Positions 32,708 through 34,775 of a stretch of DNA of 34,775 nt are shown one piece after another (position 1 is the stretch's first letter; every line of letters starts with the position of its first letter). Under the pieces are notes generated by a model. That model saw nothing but the letters and a program-made list of their open reading frames with translations, was not told where the DNA came from and made no database searches. A program made the translations under genes and the position numbers. Source of the stretch: Oscillospiraceae bacterium (lineage in GTDB: Bacteria > Bacillota > Clostridia > Oscillospirales > CAG-272); the NCBI GenBank assembly GCA_015064015.1, contig SVTB01000005.1, forward strand, positions 1 to 34,775, read 5' to 3'.

Positions 32708-32753
32708 GAAAACGGTGCGGATTCATCCCGGGGATGAGGATCGCACCGTTTTT
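32708..32753 (+). terminator. Intrinsic terminator after ptsH
   Basis: AAAACGGTGCG pairs with CGCACCGTTTTT, with an inner TCATCC/GGATGA hairpin, and a T-run follows. It lies about 100 bp after ptsH. Between them is a small hairpin, CCCTACCC-TT-GGGTGGGG (32666-32683), in an otherwise gene-free 200-bp gap. Confidence 0.88.
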
Positions 32754-32810
32754 CATCAGAGGGGATTATGGGAGATGCTATGATCTTTTCCAAGGAAGGA
32801 ATCTGATACT

Positions 32811-34646
32811 ATGCCCATTCGTGAAGAAGAACGTGCGGAATTGCTGTCACGCGCCAATGATCTTCCCCTGACGCCCGGAGTGTACATCATGAAGGATAGA
32901 ACGGGGCAGGTCATTTATGTGGGAAAATCTCGCAAGCTGAAAAATCGCGTGTCACAGTATTTCCAAAATAGCGAAAAAAATATCAAGACGGCTCGCATGG
33001 TGGCGGCCGTTCATGACTTTGCATATTTTTTGTGTGATACCGAAATTGAGGCTTTGACCTTGGAGAATACCCTTATCAAGCAGTATCACCCCAAATACAA
33101 TATCCGATTGAAGGATGCCAAATCCTACCCCTATATCAAAATTACCGAAGGGGCCTACCCCCGCCTCATCATGACCCGCAAAAGGGAAGCGGACAAAGGG
33201 AAATATTTCGGCCCGTATTCCGGCACCAAAACGGTTTACAGCATCATTGACACCGTGAATCGCACGTTGGGTCTGCCCTCCTGCAACCGACGGTTCCCAA
33301 GGGATATCGGTAAGGAGCGTCCTTGCCTTTATGCTCAGATGGGACGTTGTTGCGGTCCTTGCACGGGTAAGGTCAGCGAGGAAGACTACGCTGTGCTGAT
33401 CTCCATGGCAGCTGATCTGTTGAGAGGGCACACCGCGAAGGTCAAGGCGGTGCTGTCGGAGCAAATGTACGCCCACGCCGAGGCTGAGCGGTATGAAGCC
33501 GCGGCCAAATGTCGTGATACCATAATGGCGCTGGACCGTCTCCATCAGAAACAGACGGTAGTGGCGGCGCCTGATACCGAGCAGGACGTGGTGGCTTTCG
33601 CCGCCGATGATGTAGCGGCCTGTATTTCAGTTTTTTATATTCGCGGTGGTGCCGTGATCGATAAGGAGGATTTTTTGTCGGGAGCGGAGCGTATCGTTGA
33701 CGAAGAAAGCCTGGATACCTTCTTATGCGAACACTATGCACAGCGCGCTGATATTCCCAAAACCATCCTCTTATCAGTATCCATGGATGATGAGACCCGT
33801 GTCGGCGTGGAAAGCTATCTTGCCGAAAAGGCGGGTCATCGTGTGAGTATCCGTACCCCCGAACGCGGGGTCAATAAGACCCTTTGTGAGTTGGTGGCCG
33901 CCAATGCCGCCGAAAGGGTCAGACAATATAGTATAGAGGCGCGAAAAGACGAGGGTGTGCTGGTGCGTCTGTGGGAGCTGCTGATGCTCCCCGATTATCC
34001 CCGCCGTATTGAAGCGTACGATATTTCGAATCTCGGCTCCGAACATTTGACAGCGGGAATGATCGTTTGTGAGGACGGTAAGTTCTTGAAATCGGATTAT
34101 CGGTACTTCAAAATCAAAACTGTGGACGGAACCGATGACTACGCCAGTATGCGAGAGGCTCTTTCCCGTCGTTTGTCACATTTGACTGATGAAAGCGGCG
34201 CTTTTTCTCAATGCCCCGATCTTATTCTTTTGGACGGCGGCAAGGGACATGTGGCCGTGATCCGCGAGCTAATGGCTGAGCAGGGGTTGGATATTCCCGT
34301 GTTTGGTATGGTCAAGGATGATTTCCACAAGACCCGCGCGCTCTGCACCGAGGAAGACGAAATTTCCATCGCCCGTGAGCAGAGTGTATTTACTTTTATT
34401 TATCGTATTCAGGAAGAAGTGCATCGCTTTACTGTATCTCGCATGGATGCGGCAAAGCGTAAGACTATGACACATTCCAGCCTGACTAAGATCAAGGGCA
34501 TCGGAGATAGTAAGGCTAAGGCGTTGCTGAAGGCATTTGGCGGTCTTGGAGGAGTGAAAAATGCCTCTGTAGAGGATCTTGCCGCAGTAAAGGGGATCAC
34601 CAAGACGGATGCTGTGAATGTGTTCGAGGCGTTGCATAAGAAATAG
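32811..34646 (+). CDS. uvrC: Excinuclease ABC subunit C
   Basis: A 611-residue nuclease that makes both incisions in nucleotide excision repair, recruited by UvrB. The GIY-YIG domain is near 20-100 (PGVYIMKDRTGQVIYVGKS). The central CxPC-like cysteine region CCGPCTG is at about 180-186. The UVR domain (about 205-238) contacts UvrB. The RNase H-like nuclease is at about 385-540 (AYDISNLGSEHLTAG, ILLDGGKGH). Two C-terminal helix-hairpin-helix motifs (KIKGIGDSKAKALLKAFGG, VKGITKTDAVNVF) close it. The length matches the family. The start has GGAAGGA about 10 nt upstream. No uvrA or uvrB is in the window. Confidence 0.97.
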   Translation: MPIREEERAELLSRANDLPLTPGVYIMKDRTGQVIYVGKSRKLKNRVSQYFQNSEKNIKTARMVAAVHDFAYFLCDTEIEALTLENTLIKQYHPKYNIRLKDAKSYPYIKITEGAYPRLIMTRKREADKGKYFGPYSGTKTVYSIIDTVNRTLGLPSCNRRFPRDIGKERPCLYAQMGRCCGPCTGKVSEEDYAVLISMAADLLRGHTAKVKAVLSEQMYAHAEAERYEAAAKCRDTIMALDRLHQKQTVVAAPDTEQDVVAFAADDVAACISVFYIRGGAVIDKEDFLSGAERIVDEESLDTFLCEHYAQRADIPKTILLSVSMDDETRVGVESYLAEKAGHRVSIRTPERGVNKTLCELVAANAAERVRQYSIEARKDEGVLVRLWELLMLPDYPRRIEAYDISNLGSEHLTAGMIVCEDGKFLKSDYRYFKIKTVDGTDDYASMREALSRRLSHLTDESGAFSQCPDLILLDGGKGHVAVIRELMAEQGLDIPVFGMVKDDFHKTRALCTEEDEISIAREQSVFTFIYRIQEEVHRFTVSRMDAAKRKTMTHSSLTKIKGIGDSKAKALLKAFGGLGGVKNASVEDLAAVKGITKTDAVNVFEALHKK

Positions 34647-34672
34647 GTATATAAATTGTTGTTTAACTTACT

Positions 34673-34748
34673 AACTTTTCTCTCCTCGTCGAGAGAAAAG
34701 TTACAAAAGAGGCGCCGCTGAGGGATAGAACCTACGGTTCTCCCTCAG
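34673..34748. repeat. Two strong hairpins downstream of uvrC
   Basis: AACTTTTCTCTC/GAGAGAAAAGTT (34673-34684 with 34691-34702) is a perfect 12-bp stem with a 6-nt loop. CTGAGGGA-GAACC/GGTTC-TCCCTCAG (34718-34748) forms a 13-bp stem with a 2-nt bulge. The first may terminate uvrC but lacks a U-tract. The pair looks like the edge of a dispersed GC-rich repeat that continues off the window. Confidence 0.7.
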
Positions 34749-34775
34749 AACCCAACTCCCATCGTGACGCACGCC

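Overview
The window looks like chromosome of an uncultured gut-type Clostridia, perhaps Oscillospirales or Christensenellales. The evidence is indirect: strong sigma-A promoters with 17-bp spacers, purine-rich Shine-Dalgarno sites of the AAGGAG/GAAAGGA type, an HPr with both His15 and the Gram-positive regulatory Ser46, no outer-membrane genes, and GC-rich palindromic intergenic repeats next to AT-rich promoters. I see no phage, transposase, CRISPR array, tRNA or rRNA.

Layout. From 1 to 5304, on the minus strand, lie rimO, pgsA, a PHP/DUF3604-like gene, a TIM-barrel protein of unknown function and the start of an Mrp/NBP35 Fe-S carrier that runs off the left edge. Hairpin repeats fill the gaps at 486-613 and 3608-3930. 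From 5529 to 12606, on the plus strand, a promoter drives moxR, a DUF58 protein with a double zinc ribbon, and a very large membrane transglutaminase. This is a classic three-gene set and ends at a bidirectional terminator shared with the next block. From 12681 to 16920 (minus) is a complete polyamine ABC transporter operon, potA-potB-potC-potD, with its own promoter and a foldable leader. From 17054 to 24616 (minus) are a ZIP metal transporter, a DUF4886-type SGNH hydrolase and two tandem paralogous, separately transcribed, secreted GH99/WbsX-like proteins of 972 and 933 residues. Both paralogs end in the same kind of GC(G/A)S-hydrophobic-basic tail.

From 24701 to 27554 (plus) is the most unusual part: a DUF2089 zinc-ribbon/HTH regulator, a LiaF-like four-TM protein, and a cytoplasmic-looking protein made of a SHOCT-like head, two kinds of heptad repeat and about 24 tandem octapeptides of the form GDxxGxVx, which I read as a beta-solenoid. 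Two inverted repeats lie at the promoter of this operon. I consider this trio the best candidate for an undescribed system, possibly an envelope-stress scaffold.

From 27596 to 34646 (plus) are rimM and trmD without the usual rpsP and rplS, a Wzy/O-antigen-ligase-like polymerase, two overlapping single-pass membrane proteins, ptsH (HPr) on its own promoter, and uvrC. The right edge carries two more strong hairpins.

Functions come from motif recognition by eye. No database search, structure prediction or expression data was available.
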